Origin: Paenibacillus sp. Soil787 | GTDB taxonomy: Bacteria > Bacillota > Bacilli > Paenibacillales > NBRC-103111 | DNA: 64,000 nucleotides | Direction of reading: 5' to 3' | NCBI RefSeq assembly: GCF_001429545.1 | Contig: NZ_LMSP01000044.1 | Coordinates: 71,050 to 135,049 of the forward strand | Shown here: piece after piece, positions 9,966 through 18,697 of the stretch | How positions within the stretch are numbered: the stretch's first letter is position 1 | Layout of the letters: each line of letters begins with the position of its first letter | Notes under the pieces: generated by a model | Told to the model about the DNA's origin: nothing | Database searches by the model: none | What the model saw: only the letters and a program-made list of their open reading frames with translations | Program-made: the position numbers and the translations under genes

Positions 9966-10916
9966 ATGAACGGAGAAACAATCACAAACTGTTCCTATTT
10001 TTTTGTGGCGTATCGGTTTTATACCAAGTACAATCAAAGTTGTGCAATTTTGAATACGATTGACAGGGAGAAGCCAGGCTTCGAATTAGAAAGTAATCCG
10101 AACTATAATCTGTTCGCGCGTCTGCGCTTTGCGGAAAACAAACAGGACTTTCTTAACGTCGGTGACGAGCTCTTGAATGCTTATTTGAATACCAGCGCGG
10201 TCAGGGGCGGAGCTTTTCTTATCGCAAGTGCGAAGCTCAATCAATATTTCGATGATCCTTTTGTATTTATTCTAAAATGTGATTTTGAGCCCAAAATTGC
10301 ACGGATTACCGACGAAAAGAGCTTATTGAATCAGGTGGAAATGGCGATTAATGCGAAAAACATGAAATCGATCCAATATCCGTTTATGCCTGAGGAGGGC
10401 ATGTTAGAAACAGCGGAGCTCAAAATTCATCAGGCCTCGCATGCCCGTTATTTTGAGGATTTCCTAAAATATGTAGAATATGAGCAGTCAATGCCGGAAA
10501 TTTTGCATCATCAAGTACTAGGGCTCGTTCAGCAGCAGTTAGAGCGAGATTATGAGCATAAACCTGAGGAACGTGAGCAGGAAGAAAAGGATTTGGAAAT
10601 CTGGGCAGCCAGTGAAAAGCGAGAGCTGCAGGAAAAGTGGACACCGACTCAAGTCATGGATGCTGCCAATTATTTGATTGAGCAGAAGCCGGATCTAGAA
10701 ATGCGCATCAAGCTTGATCATATTAGTGTGAAGGCGCAGCTTGCCGATTATGGACGCAAGGTTCACATTGCTAGACAGGGTGAGCGGTATGTCATTCTGA
10801 TTGAAGGCGATTATTTACACTTCGAAAAAGGTGTATCACCGGTTGAATTGCTAAGGCCAGATGGTCTTCACGCTGTCATCGAACGGATCACGAGAGAAGA
10901 AGAAAACGATAGATAG
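9966..10916 (+). CDS. DUF3900-family protein
   Basis: A 316-aa protein. The block FELESNPNYNLFARLRFAE, then SAVRGGAFLIASAKL, FILKCDFEPK, MKSIQYPFMPEEGM and SHARYFEDFLKYVEY matches what I remember of the Bacillales DUF3900 family; its role is unknown, possibly nucleoid- or DNA-associated. The C-terminal third has a charged helix rich in Glu. The ATG at 9966 has no clear ribosome site and the region before the conserved block is shorter than I recall for the family, so the N-terminus is uncertain; no other in-frame start is available before upstream stops. Confidence 0.7.
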   Translation: MNGETITNCSYFFVAYRFYTKYNQSCAILNTIDREKPGFELESNPNYNLFARLRFAENKQDFLNVGDELLNAYLNTSAVRGGAFLIASAKLNQYFDDPFVFILKCDFEPKIARITDEKSLLNQVEMAINAKNMKSIQYPFMPEEGMLETAELKIHQASHARYFEDFLKYVEYEQSMPEILHHQVLGLVQQQLERDYEHKPEEREQEEKDLEIWAASEKRELQEKWTPTQVMDAANYLIEQKPDLEMRIKLDHISVKAQLADYGRKVHIARQGERYVILIEGDYLHFEKGVSPVELLRPDGLHAVIERITREEENDR

Positions 10917-10924
10917 AAATAGGG

Positions 10925-10953
10925 TTCCCACCACTATGAATTCCTTGTATAAT
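10925..10953 (+). promoter_or_regulatory. Sigma-A promoter for the deoxynucleoside kinase gene
   Basis: TTCCCA at 10925-10930, a 17-bp spacer and a perfect TATAAT at 10948-10953, about 64 bp before the kinase start. Confidence 0.6.
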
Positions 10954-11016
10954 AGGGAAGCTTTGCATGAATTGACAGTCGGTTAATTAGGACTTGTTAG
11001 AAGGAGAAAGGGGTCA

Positions 11017-11673
11017 ATGGCAGTGATCGTGGTTGGGGGAATGATTGGTCTAGGTAAAACATCGGTATCGACTTTACTCGGACAAGAATTAAATTCAAAT
11101 GTTTATTATGAAAGTGTCGATGATAATCCGATATTACCGCTGTTTTACACAGCATCTCCAGAAGAAATTGAGAAGAAGCGATATCCGTTTTTACTACAAT
11201 TGCACTTCTTAAATACAAGATTTAAGGCCATTAAACAAGCATTAGTACATAATCGAAATGTACTGGATAGAAGTATTTATGAGGATTGGTACTTTGCCAA
11301 AGTGAATCGGGAGTTAGGGCGTATTTCACAGCTGGAATTTGATGTATATGAGGGGCTTGCGGACAATATGATGTCAGAGCTTGCCGAGCTTCCTAAGAAA
11401 GCGCCCGACCTCATGGTTTATCTAAAAGCATCATTCGAAACGGTCATGCACCGAATCGGACTGCGGGGACGCAGCTTCGAGCAAGATCAATCTTTGGTTG
11501 ATTATTATCGGCAGCTTTGGTCAGGTTATGATGATTGGGTGATGAATCATTATCATGCCTCTGAAGTGTTGATTGTAGATATGGATCGTGTTGATGTTGT
11601 GAATCGTTCGGAAGATGCAATCCAACTAGTTGAGCAGGTACGTGCCAAGCTTTCTGAATTAGCCATCGTTTAA
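11017..11673 (+). CDS. Deoxynucleoside kinase (dAdo/dCyd/dGuo type)
   Basis: Salvage kinase of 218 aa that phosphorylates deoxynucleosides using ATP. The P-loop GGMIGLGKTS is at residues 7-16. The substrate motif LDRSIYEDWYF is the DRS/E-D-xx-F signature of the dCK/dGK family, and the lid region is RIGLRGRSFEQDQ. The ribosome site GGAGAAAGGGG precedes the ATG at 11017. Bacillus has paired dGK and dAK/dCK genes; here only one copy is present, so its substrate preference cannot be fixed. It has its own promoter and terminator. Confidence 0.9.
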   Translation: MAVIVVGGMIGLGKTSVSTLLGQELNSNVYYESVDDNPILPLFYTASPEEIEKKRYPFLLQLHFLNTRFKAIKQALVHNRNVLDRSIYEDWYFAKVNRELGRISQLEFDVYEGLADNMMSELAELPKKAPDLMVYLKASFETVMHRIGLRGRSFEQDQSLVDYYRQLWSGYDDWVMNHYHASEVLIVDMDRVDVVNRSEDAIQLVEQVRAKLSELAIV

Positions 11674-11689
11674 TATTAAAATGACGAAG

Positions 11690-11716
11690 GGCCCCCTCAT
11701 TCTGAGGGGGTCTTTC
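11690..11716 (+). terminator. Rho-independent terminator after deoxynucleoside kinase
   Basis: CCCCCTCA and TGAGGGGG form a perfect 8-bp stem with a 3-nt loop, followed by TCTTT. Confidence 0.8.
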
Positions 11717-11846
11717 GAATTATGTAGGAGTTTAATTGAGTAGAGAAATTAAAGGTGTTCAAGATGTTTCATTTTAATTCATTTGGTTATAAAGTCCTGT
11801 GTTATTACATATACTATCGAAATATGACGGTATTTATCTCTAATTG

Positions 11847-11888
11847 TTGAATATCGTGTAAAATTATTGTATGATACATTATGTATCA
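11847..11888 (+). promoter_or_regulatory. Promoter with overlapping 17-bp palindromic operator
   Basis: TTGAAT (11847-11852) and TATGAT (11870-11875) are separated by exactly 17 bp. The -10 box runs into the perfect palindrome TGATACATTATGTATCA (11872-11888), a position suited to repression. The identical 17-mer recurs at 20001. The half-sites GATAC/GTATC resemble the operator of the PBSX phage repressor Xre as I remember it; the cognate regulator is not in this window. Confidence 0.7.
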
Positions 11889-11923
11889 AGCGAAACGAGA
11901 ATTCTGCAATGGAAGTGTAGGTG

Positions 11924-12073
11924 ATGAGTTTGTTATTTATCGTATGTTACAAAGGAAAGCCTATGTGCCCGCCACTTTCTAAATTGGCAGCAAGTGAGAA
12001 AATGATGAAGTTAAGCCGATTTTTCTCGAATCTTGAGATCGTTGAGGTTAAACAACAATTAGTTGCAACATAA
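11924..12073 (+). CDS. Small protein, 49 aa, under the palindromic operator
   Basis: An ATG at 11924 opens a 49-codon frame (MSLLFIVCYKGKPMCPPL start, QQLVAT end) with GGAAG 8 nt upstream. I do not recognise it. The hydrophobic start is followed by a basic, helix-prone middle (LAASEKMMKLSRFF). The case for a real gene is its setting: it is framed by a good promoter with operator 36 bp upstream and a strong terminator 33 bp downstream, so it is the only product of a complete transcription unit. An RNA function for this unit is the alternative. Confidence 0.5.
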   Translation: MSLLFIVCYKGKPMCPPLSKLAASEKMMKLSRFFSNLEIVEVKQQLVAT

Positions 12074-12106
12074 CAGTATATAAACTTCATACCCTCAAAA
12101 TTAAGT

Positions 12107-12139
12107 ACCTCCTTAACCTTTGGTTTAAGGAGGTTTTTG
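12107..12139 (+). terminator. Rho-independent terminator after the 49-aa gene
   Basis: ACCTCCTTAA pairs with TTAAGGAGGT over 10 bp and is followed by TTTTT. The right arm also resembles a Shine-Dalgarno sequence, but no start codon follows it. Confidence 0.85.
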
Positions 12140-12196
12140 TCTTGACTGGATTATGTTACAGTAGATGGAAATGGCTTGTTGGTTTTGGAGGACAAT

Positions 12197-13381
12197 ATGA
12201 ATAATATCTTACCTTCTACTAAGAAAGCAATCGTCACTGGTGCTGGAATTAGTGGATTAGCGTCAGCGCTTTTCTTACAAGAGCAAGGTTGGGAAGTTGT
12301 CATTTATGAGAAAAAGAAAGAGCTATCCGAATACGGTGCCGGAATTGTATTAGCTGCGAATGCGATGTATGTATTAACGGAATTAGGCTTGGATGAGCAA
12401 GTGAAGGCAGCTGGCGCTAAAGTCGGCATGGCTGAAATTCGCACTTGGGATGGAAACCCGATTACTTCAGTTCCCGTCTCGAAGCAAGCCGCTAAATATG
12501 GCACTTACAGCTACCTTATTCATCGCGCCAAGCTTCAAAAGATTTTGTTTCAACAGCTAAATGAACGAACAACGGTTTATTTGAATAAAAAGCTGATAAC
12601 TTTTGAACAGGATCCCCATCAGGTCGTTGTCCAGTTTGATGATGGAACAGAAGATAGCGGACATATCTTAATCGGTGCAGATGGCATTCATTCACAAGTG
12701 GCCCATCTATTATTTGGTATAGACCAGCTCCGATATTCAGGTTTTAGAGCTTTCCGAGGTATAACTTCGTTCTTGGATAAGCGATATATGCCTGAGATCG
12801 GCGGTGGATTTGAGGCATGGGGAAGAGGACGCAGGTTCGGGTTTTCCCAGATTGGCGAGGGTCAGGTATTTTGGTTCGCTGCAATCAACGCAGCTTCAGG
12901 GACAGGTGTGGATCATAAGAAGGACTATGTTCTTCAGCAATTTAAGGGCTGGCATAACCCAATTGAGCGGGCTATCCAGTCAACAGATGAGGGGTCTATT
13001 TTAACGCATGACATTCATGATCGCATACCACTTGAAAAATGGAGCCGAGGGAGAGTAACACTGCTTGGTGATGCCGCTCATCCAATGCTTCCTAATCTAG
13101 GGCAAGGAGGCGCTCAGGCGATGGAGGATGCTCTTGTATTAGCTAGATGTCTAGAGGGGATTTCAATGCTTTCATTAAACAGCGTAACAGCCGCTTTACA
13201 TTCTTATGAAAGTAGCCGAAAACCACGAACCAATCAAGTTGTACGTCAATCCAGACGGATGGGACGCATCGTGCAAATGTGCAATCCGGCTGCTATTATA
13301 CTGCGTAATCAAGTGCTCAGACTTCTTCCTGATGAGGTCCAAATGAAGCAGTTGGATTGGCTTCTGGGTTATCGCGTGTAA
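12197..13381 (+). CDS. FAD-dependent monooxygenase (aromatic hydroxylase type)
   Basis: Flavoprotein hydroxylase of 394 aa in the PHBH/salicylate hydroxylase-like group, which uses NAD(P)H and oxygen on an aromatic or related ring. The N-terminal dinucleotide fold has GAGISGLASA; the mid-protein GADGIHSQV is the DG motif; LLGDAAHPMLPNLGQGG is the FAD ribityl-binding GD motif. The ATG at 12197 follows TTGGAGGA and is preferred over an in-frame TTG at 12176. The substrate is not evident, and no ring-cleavage genes are nearby. Confidence 0.88.
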   Translation: MNNILPSTKKAIVTGAGISGLASALFLQEQGWEVVIYEKKKELSEYGAGIVLAANAMYVLTELGLDEQVKAAGAKVGMAEIRTWDGNPITSVPVSKQAAKYGTYSYLIHRAKLQKILFQQLNERTTVYLNKKLITFEQDPHQVVVQFDDGTEDSGHILIGADGIHSQVAHLLFGIDQLRYSGFRAFRGITSFLDKRYMPEIGGGFEAWGRGRRFGFSQIGEGQVFWFAAINAASGTGVDHKKDYVLQQFKGWHNPIERAIQSTDEGSILTHDIHDRIPLEKWSRGRVTLLGDAAHPMLPNLGQGGAQAMEDALVLARCLEGISMLSLNSVTAALHSYESSRKPRTNQVVRQSRRMGRIVQMCNPAAIILRNQVLRLLPDEVQMKQLDWLLGYRV

Positions 13382-13445
13382 TTAGATGGAAAACACCGAA
13401 TATAATGGAATAGTATACTTTGAGAAAAAGAAAGAGGTGCTGTCC

Positions 13446-13754
13446 ATGTATGATTCTTCGGATATTCAAAGTAATAAGGGAATGGCTATCATTGGATACA
13501 TTATATTTTTTATCCCGCTCATCGCTGCAAAGGACTCCAAATTTGCATGGTACCACGCTAACCAAGGCCTTACGTTATTACTTGCCGCTGTCATTGTGAA
13601 TGTTGTCTTGGGTATTATCCCGTTTATTGGTTGGATTCTGTTGCCATTAGCGAATTTGGCTGTCTTTGTATTAGCCATTCTAGGTATTGTTGCTGCGGCT
13701 CAAGGCCAAGTAAAACCACTTCCGTTTATCGGAGGCTACACATTATTGAACTAG
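13446..13754 (+). CDS. Small membrane protein, 102 aa (DUF4870-like)
   Basis: The ATG at 13446 follows AGAGGTG. Three hydrophobic segments are visible (IIGYIIFFIPLIA; LTLLLAAVIVNVVLGIIPF; LLPLANLAVFVLAILGIVAAA) separated by short loops, with WYHANQGL between the first two, a pattern seen in the DUF4870/Tic20-like small membrane proteins. Function is unknown. It lies 65 bp after the monooxygenase and ends with its own terminator, so the two may share a transcript. Confidence 0.75.
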   Translation: MYDSSDIQSNKGMAIIGYIIFFIPLIAAKDSKFAWYHANQGLTLLLAAVIVNVVLGIIPFIGWILLPLANLAVFVLAILGIVAAAQGQVKPLPFIGGYTLLN

Positions 13755-13773
13755 CAGGACATACATATTGAGA

Positions 13774-13806
13774 AGCAGGTTGCCTTTTTGGGCAGCCTGC
13801 TTTTTT
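13774..13806 (+). terminator. Rho-independent terminator
   Basis: GCAGGTTGCC and GGCAGCCTGC pair around a short T-rich loop and are followed by six Ts. Confidence 0.85.
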
Positions 13807-13935
13807 GAAAGATCTGAATTTATATGTTTTGGGCTTGGGGTTAAGCGGAGCCTAACCCTCATTTAATCATAATAAGAAAGAATAAGTTTTGGGCTGGAGC
13901 GAACTTTAACAAGAAGGCGTGACTGTGGGTTTGGT

Positions 13936-14140
13936 AAACACTGCAATTGTACATGCATTTTTTTCTTTAAATAGCTCATTTTCGTAAATTCCTGCAATCG
14001 TGCAGGAATTTTCGGTGTTTTTAATTTCAGGACGGGAAAAGCTAAAAGTTCCTGCATATTAGCAGGCTTTTCCACTTCTGAAACGACTTTAGCAAAATAC
14101 CTGCACTTTCGCAGTTATTGTACAACTTCCATTTCTAATT
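13936..14140. repeat. Degenerate array of four CTGCA hairpins
   Basis: The gene-free stretch 13807-14212 holds four imperfect units spaced about 50-60 bp: CTGCAATTGTACATGCA (13951), CCTGCAATCGTGCAGG (13991), CCTGCATATTAGCAGG (14051) and CCTGCACTTTCGCAG (14100). Each is a short hairpin followed by a T-rich stretch and an AT-rich spacer. Nothing else that looks like a gene is visible here. Confidence 0.65.
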
Positions 14141-14212
14141 AAGTACAAAAAATGGGTTTATAAACTAAAGACCAAAGGCACAGCTGAGTTTTTTTCGTTT
14201 AATGATTAAGAT

Positions 14213-14965
14213 TCAGATTGAAGCTGCCAATTCAGCAATACGTTGATTTACGTTGTCAGTGTACAACCCGCCGTGATAGCAAATAACAGCTTCAATGTCG
14301 TATTTGATGAGCTTCTTAAGTGATTGCATCGCTAACTCATAGTTAACGGAGTACTCCGGTATGGGCCCGAGAAGTTGACCATCTGAAACAACCAAGGCAT
14401 TAGCCGCAATCAATGTTTTGCTCTGTTTGTGATACAGACTGACATGTCCCGGAGTATGACCTGGGGTATGTATGGCGATAATCCCGCCACAGCCCGAAAG
14501 TTCGAGTCCATCATCAAGAATGCCATTGACAGGGCCCTTAGGCGGATTCTCCAAAGCTGATCGGAAGGCCTGTCGCCATTCAGGTGAAATATCCGCAGGT
14601 AAACTAGCGACCGCTTGCTCGATCGATTCTGGGGTGATTTTGATCAACATTTTCTCGCCTTGAATATAAGGTTTCTCTATATCACTAGCCAGGATATCAA
14701 GCTTATGCGGAGATTTACTTATGAAATCTGGTAAACTCCCTATATGATCTATATCTTGATGGGTAATAATAATCGTCTTCAAATGATGGAGTGGAACGTT
14801 ATGTTCCTCCATGGCACTCTGTATAAGCGGTAACAAACCGGGATATCCGGTGTCTACCAGAATGGTGCCTCCTTCATCGGAAATAAGGGTTGGGTGTATG
14901 ACATCGATACGCCCCATGACAGGAACTGACAGTTCAAGCATATAAATACCTTTTGCAATCTGCAT
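14213..14965 (-). CDS. Metallo-beta-lactamase-fold hydrolase
   Basis: A 250-aa MBL-fold hydrolase. THQDIDHIG is the HxHxDH-like metal motif with the first His replaced by Gln-containing THQD; HTPGHTPGH supplies the next His, and ICYHGG the last. The start at 14965 follows TTGGAGGG with good spacing, shorter than the longest reading frame. MBL proteins of this kind include glyoxalase II- and lactonase-like enzymes; no substrate can be assigned. It is divergent from the small membrane gene at 15216. Confidence 0.82.
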   Translation of the reverse strand: MQIAKGIYMLELSVPVMGRIDVIHPTLISDEGGTILVDTGYPGLLPLIQSAMEEHNVPLHHLKTIIITHQDIDHIGSLPDFISKSPHKLDILASDIEKPYIQGEKMLIKITPESIEQAVASLPADISPEWRQAFRSALENPPKGPVNGILDDGLELSGCGGIIAIHTPGHTPGHVSLYHKQSKTLIAANALVVSDGQLLGPIPEYSVNYELAMQSLKKLIKYDIEAVICYHGGLYTDNVNQRIAELAASI

Positions 14966-15215
14966 TCGAATCCCTCCAAAGAGAAATGATAGTGAAAGAA
15001 CAGTGCTATCATACAAAGAAGGCATAGTAATTGTCAAACAAATATTTTATTATACCATAAAACTCGCTAAAAGTCAATATCCATTAATTTGTGAACATGA
15101 CGTATTTAATTTTGTCCAAATTTTGATGAACGTGTGAATAAAATATGAACAAATCTTGGATTTGTGTTATACTATGTTTATAAAGCACTTACATTGGGGT
15201 TTGGAGTTGATAATT

Positions 15216-15476
15216 ATGGCAAATAGAGCCGTTTTGATCAGTAGTAATGAGCGCAGTGAGCGTGATGTAATGCCATTAGTCAAGATGTTGACAATGGCGG
15301 CATGGACGTTGCTTGGCATAGGATTACTATTAAGTTTGTTGAATATGGATCATTTTAGTGATCGTAATGCCTCTTTGATGGTTGGAATTGGTTTTATGGT
15401 AGGCAGTGTGCACATCTATGTTATACGGACGGCTATTCACTTGGTGCATTCGCGTGCAGCCTCCAAGACGGAATGA
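15216..15476 (+). CDS. Small two-helix membrane protein, 86 aa
   Basis: The ATG at 15216 has GGAG nine bases upstream, and a TATACT -10-like box lies about 45 bp before it. Two membrane helices are clear (MLTMAAWTLLGIGLLLSLL and ASLMVGIGFMVGSVHIYVI), with a charged N-terminus. I do not recognise a family. It sits just before qoxABCD but is separated from it by a strong terminator, so co-expression with the oxidase is not supported. Confidence 0.65.
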   Translation: MANRAVLISSNERSERDVMPLVKMLTMAAWTLLGIGLLLSLLNMDHFSDRNASLMVGIGFMVGSVHIYVIRTAIHLVHSRAASKTE

Positions 15477-15502
15477 TCACAATTCCATTATGAGCAGTAA
15501 TA

Positions 15503-15537
15503 AAGCCTTTCAAGTTACAACTTGAAGGGCTTTTTCG
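15503..15537 (+). terminator. Rho-independent terminator
   Basis: AAAGCC-TTCAAGT and ACTTGAA-GGCTTT form a long stem with a 4-nt loop, followed by a T run. Confidence 0.88.
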
Positions 15538-15715
15538 TTTTCACTCATTTTCATACATTTTCATAATAGTCAACAAACGTTCTGTGACATTTGTTTTACA
15601 GTAAAACGTCGATCCTTTGACGTATTTGTTAAGTTGCGTTTGCGACAGTGTACTTTTATCAGCGAGATGATATCTTGATAATAGATCAGATTTGTTGATA
15701 GGGAGGTTAAGTAGG

Positions 15716-16678
15716 ATGAAGAAGAGAACACTCGTACAAGCTATGCTGCCCTTTATGATGGTCGCCATCATTGTTTTATTGGCAGGCTGCAGTCATCAAG
15801 CTATGGTACTAGATCCCAAAGGACCTGTGGGTGCAGAACAGAAAGATTTGATTGTGATTTCCACTATTTTATGTACGGTAATCCTCGTTCCTGTTCTTGC
15901 TCTTACGGCATGGATCGTATGGCGGTATCGTGATAAAGAAGGTAATAAAGCATCTTATAAGCCGAATTGGGCGCACAGTACTACTTTAGAAATCGTTTGG
16001 TGGTCAATTCCCATCATTATCATTGCAGCCTTGGCTATCATAACTATTCGTTATACACATGCACTAGAGCCTTCTAAGCCGTTGAAATCCAATAAACCGC
16101 CTATCACCATTCAAGTGACATCGCTAGATTGGAAATGGTTGTTTACGTATCCGGAGCAGGGCATTGCGACCGTTAACTATTTGCAAATTCCAGAGGATAC
16201 ACCAATTAAGTTTGAACTGACCTCGGATGCTCCGATGAACTCGTTCTGGGTTCCGCAGTTGGGTGGGCAAATTTATACGATGTCAGGTATGAAGATGACC
16301 CTGTATCTGCAAGCCGATGAGATCGGGCATTACTTCGGAACGGGAGCGAATTTCAGCGGTGCGCATTTTGCAGATATGACGTTCGATGTGAATGCGACAT
16401 CTCAGAGCGATTTCGATGCTTTCGTAGCCAAAACGAAAAAGGTTCCAACAAAACTTACGATGGAAAGCTATGAAACATTAGCAAAGCCTGGTAAGTCGGA
16501 AGTGCAGTATTTCTCCTCAGTGCCAGATGGACTTTTCGAAAAGATTGTAACGAAATATACGAATGGTCAATCCATTCACAGCGGTCATGGCAGTACGGAA
16601 TCCGTGAAAGAGACGAGTAAGCCTCAAGCAACGGACAAAAATGCCCCTATGAACCATAATGACCATAGTCACAAATAG
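15716..16678 (+). CDS. qoxA: Quinol oxidase aa3 subunit II
   Basis: Subunit II of the cytochrome aa3 menaquinol oxidase, 320 aa. It starts with a lipoprotein signal (LLAGCS), then two membrane helices (about residues 42-65 and 90-112) and a cupredoxin domain outside. The CuA ligand loop lacks both cysteines: the position reads GANFSGAHFADM, the mark of a quinol rather than a cytochrome c oxidase. The C-terminus is a His-rich tail. The ATG at 15716 has GGGAGG nine bases upstream. First gene of qoxABCD. Confidence 0.92.
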   Translation: MKKRTLVQAMLPFMMVAIIVLLAGCSHQAMVLDPKGPVGAEQKDLIVISTILCTVILVPVLALTAWIVWRYRDKEGNKASYKPNWAHSTTLEIVWWSIPIIIIAALAIITIRYTHALEPSKPLKSNKPPITIQVTSLDWKWLFTYPEQGIATVNYLQIPEDTPIKFELTSDAPMNSFWVPQLGGQIYTMSGMKMTLYLQADEIGHYFGTGANFSGAHFADMTFDVNATSQSDFDAFVAKTKKVPTKLTMESYETLAKPGKSEVQYFSSVPDGLFEKIVTKYTNGQSIHSGHGSTESVKETSKPQATDKNAPMNHNDHSHK

Positions 16679-16723
16679 TGACAAAATGATCAATCAAAGC
16701 TTTTGAGAAAGGGAGATCAGCTC

Positions 16724-18697
16724 ATGTTGGATAAAATAAAGCAATTCGCATCAGAGTTTTTCGTAACCGGCGATCCACTCATCCTGGGCGCTCAGGTTAG
16801 TATCGGACTCTCGATGATTGCAATGATTTTCGTGCTGTCTTATTTCAGAAAGTGGGGCTGGCTTTGGCGTGAATGGTTAACTAGTGTTGACCATAAACGA
16901 ATCGGGATCATGTACATCATTTGTTCGATCATGATGCTGTTCCGCGGCGGTGTGGATGCGCTTCTAATGCGTGTACAGCTAGCAATGCCAAACAGTGAAT
17001 TCCTGCAACCAGAGCACTATAACCAAATCTTCACAACGCATGGCGTGATTATGATTTTATTCATGGCAATGCCTTTGATGTTCGGTCTATTTAATATTGT
17101 AGTCCCACTGCAAATTGGAGCTCGGGACGTCGCTTATCCGTTCTTGAACTCACTTAGCTTCTGGATGTTCTTCTGGGGAGCTATGCTTTTCAATGTATCG
17201 TTCGTCATCGGCGGATCACCGGATGCAGGATGGCTCAGCTATCCGCCGCTTTCGGAAATATCGCATAGTCCTGGCGTTGGGGAGAACTTCTATATCTGGG
17301 GGATTCAAATATCCGGTATCGGCAGTTTGGCAACAGGGATTAACTTTATTGTGACTATTTTGAAAATGCGTGCGCCTGGCATGAAGTTGATGAAGATGCC
17401 CATGTTTACTTGGTCCGTATTTTCAAGTTGTATTATGATTATCTTTGCTTTCCCGATCCTTACAGTGACGTTAGCCTTATTATTCCTTGATCGTTTCCTT
17501 GGCGCCCATTTCTTCACGTTGGACGGCGGCGGGAATCCGATGATGTACATCAACTTGATCTGGATGTGGGGTCACCCTGAGGTCTACATTGTTGTCGTGC
17601 CGGCTTTCGGGATTTTCTCAGAAGTTGTTTCTACTTTCTCCAAAAAGAAATTGTTTGGTTACAAATCAATGGTTTTCGCCATGCTGATCATTAGTTTATT
17701 GTCCTTCTTCACATGGGCGCATCACTTCTTTACAATGGGATCCGGTGCGGATGTTAACGCCTTTTTCGCTATTAGTACGATGTTGATTGCAATACCGACC
17801 GGGGCCAAAGTATTTAACTGGCTGTTCACCATGTTCCGCGGTAAGATTCGTTTTACGACACCGATGATGTGGACGATTGCCTTCATTCCATGTTTCGTTG
17901 TTGGGGGTATGACAGGGGTATTATTATCTGTTGCGCCTGCAGATTTTCAATTCCATAACAGCTACTTCCTGATTGCACATTTCCATCAAGTTTTAATTGG
18001 CGGTGTAGCTTTTGGTTACTTCGCTGGACTTTACTATTGGTGGCCGAAAATGTTTGGCTTCAAGCTGAACGAACACCTAGGTAAATGGGCATTCTGGTTG
18101 TGGAACATTGGATTCTATGTTTGTTTCATGCCGCAGTATTTCTTAGGCTTAGATGGTATGACTCGTCGTACGTACACGTACGGTTTCGATATGGGCTGGG
18201 GACCGCTGAATCTCGTATCAACCGTTGGTGGTTTCCTTATGGGTATCGGGTTCATTTTCCAAGTATGGCAAATTGCCCACTCCATTAAATTCAGAGAACC
18301 GGATGTGTCCGGGGATCCATGGGATGGCCGTACCTTAGAATGGTCGATTCCTTCGCCAGCTCCGATATATAACTTTGCCGTATTGCCAGAAGTCAGCGAG
18401 GCAGATGCATGGTGGGAACAGAAGCAGAAGCTAAGTTCAACTGCCAAGCAACAAGCCAAGATCGTATATGAACCGATTCATATGCCTAAGAATTCTTCTA
18501 TTCCATTCATAATGTCCGCTCTGTGGTTTTTCGCAGGATTTGGTTTTGTTTTTAATTGGATGTGGCTGACGATTCCGGCCTTAATTGGTGTTGGGATCAG
18601 TATGATTGCACGTTCGTTCAGCTATGATACGGATTATTATATTCCTGCTGATGAAGTGAAACGTACGGAAGCCGCATTGAAAGGGGCGAAAGTATAA
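16724..18697 (+). CDS. qoxB: Quinol oxidase aa3 subunit I
   Basis: Catalytic subunit of 657 aa with about 14-15 membrane helices. It carries the haem/CuB ligands of a haem-copper oxidase: FTTHGVIM (low-spin haem His), GHPEVYI near residue 284 (CuB His and cross-linked Tyr), FTWAHHFF (two CuB His) and IAHFHQV (haem a3/low-spin His). It reduces oxygen to water and pumps protons. The ATG at 16724 is placed by GAAAGGGAG; an in-frame TTG at 16703 is upstream of that site and less likely. Stop overlaps the qoxC start. Confidence 0.95.
   Translation: MLDKIKQFASEFFVTGDPLILGAQVSIGLSMIAMIFVLSYFRKWGWLWREWLTSVDHKRIGIMYIICSIMMLFRGGVDALLMRVQLAMPNSEFLQPEHYNQIFTTHGVIMILFMAMPLMFGLFNIVVPLQIGARDVAYPFLNSLSFWMFFWGAMLFNVSFVIGGSPDAGWLSYPPLSEISHSPGVGENFYIWGIQISGIGSLATGINFIVTILKMRAPGMKLMKMPMFTWSVFSSCIMIIFAFPILTVTLALLFLDRFLGAHFFTLDGGGNPMMYINLIWMWGHPEVYIVVVPAFGIFSEVVSTFSKKKLFGYKSMVFAMLIISLLSFFTWAHHFFTMGSGADVNAFFAISTMLIAIPTGAKVFNWLFTMFRGKIRFTTPMMWTIAFIPCFVVGGMTGVLLSVAPADFQFHNSYFLIAHFHQVLIGGVAFGYFAGLYYWWPKMFGFKLNEHLGKWAFWLWNIGFYVCFMPQYFLGLDGMTRRTYTYGFDMGWGPLNLVSTVGGFLMGIGFIFQVWQIAHSIKFREPDVSGDPWDGRTLEWSIPSPAPIYNFAVLPEVSEADAWWEQKQKLSSTAKQQAKIVYEPIHMPKNSSIPFIMSALWFFAGFGFVFNWMWLTIPALIGVGISMIARSFSYDTDYYIPADEVKRTEAALKGAKV

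Noticed and set aside
13863-14075. Minus-strand 70-codon frame over the hairpin series
   Set aside because: It is made of the repeat units read through, with no convincing ribosome site.
14795-14820. GAACGTTATGTTC as a further LexA box
   Set aside because: It has five instead of four bases between the half-sites and lies within a coding region.
15541-15771. Minus-strand frame of 76 codons opposite the qoxA leader (ends KYVKGSTFYCKTNVTERLL...)
   Set aside because: Its start codons lie inside qoxA, it has no ribosome site, and the region is the leader of qoxABCD. The tail looks slightly like a small DNA-binding protein, so a decayed gene is possible but unsupported.
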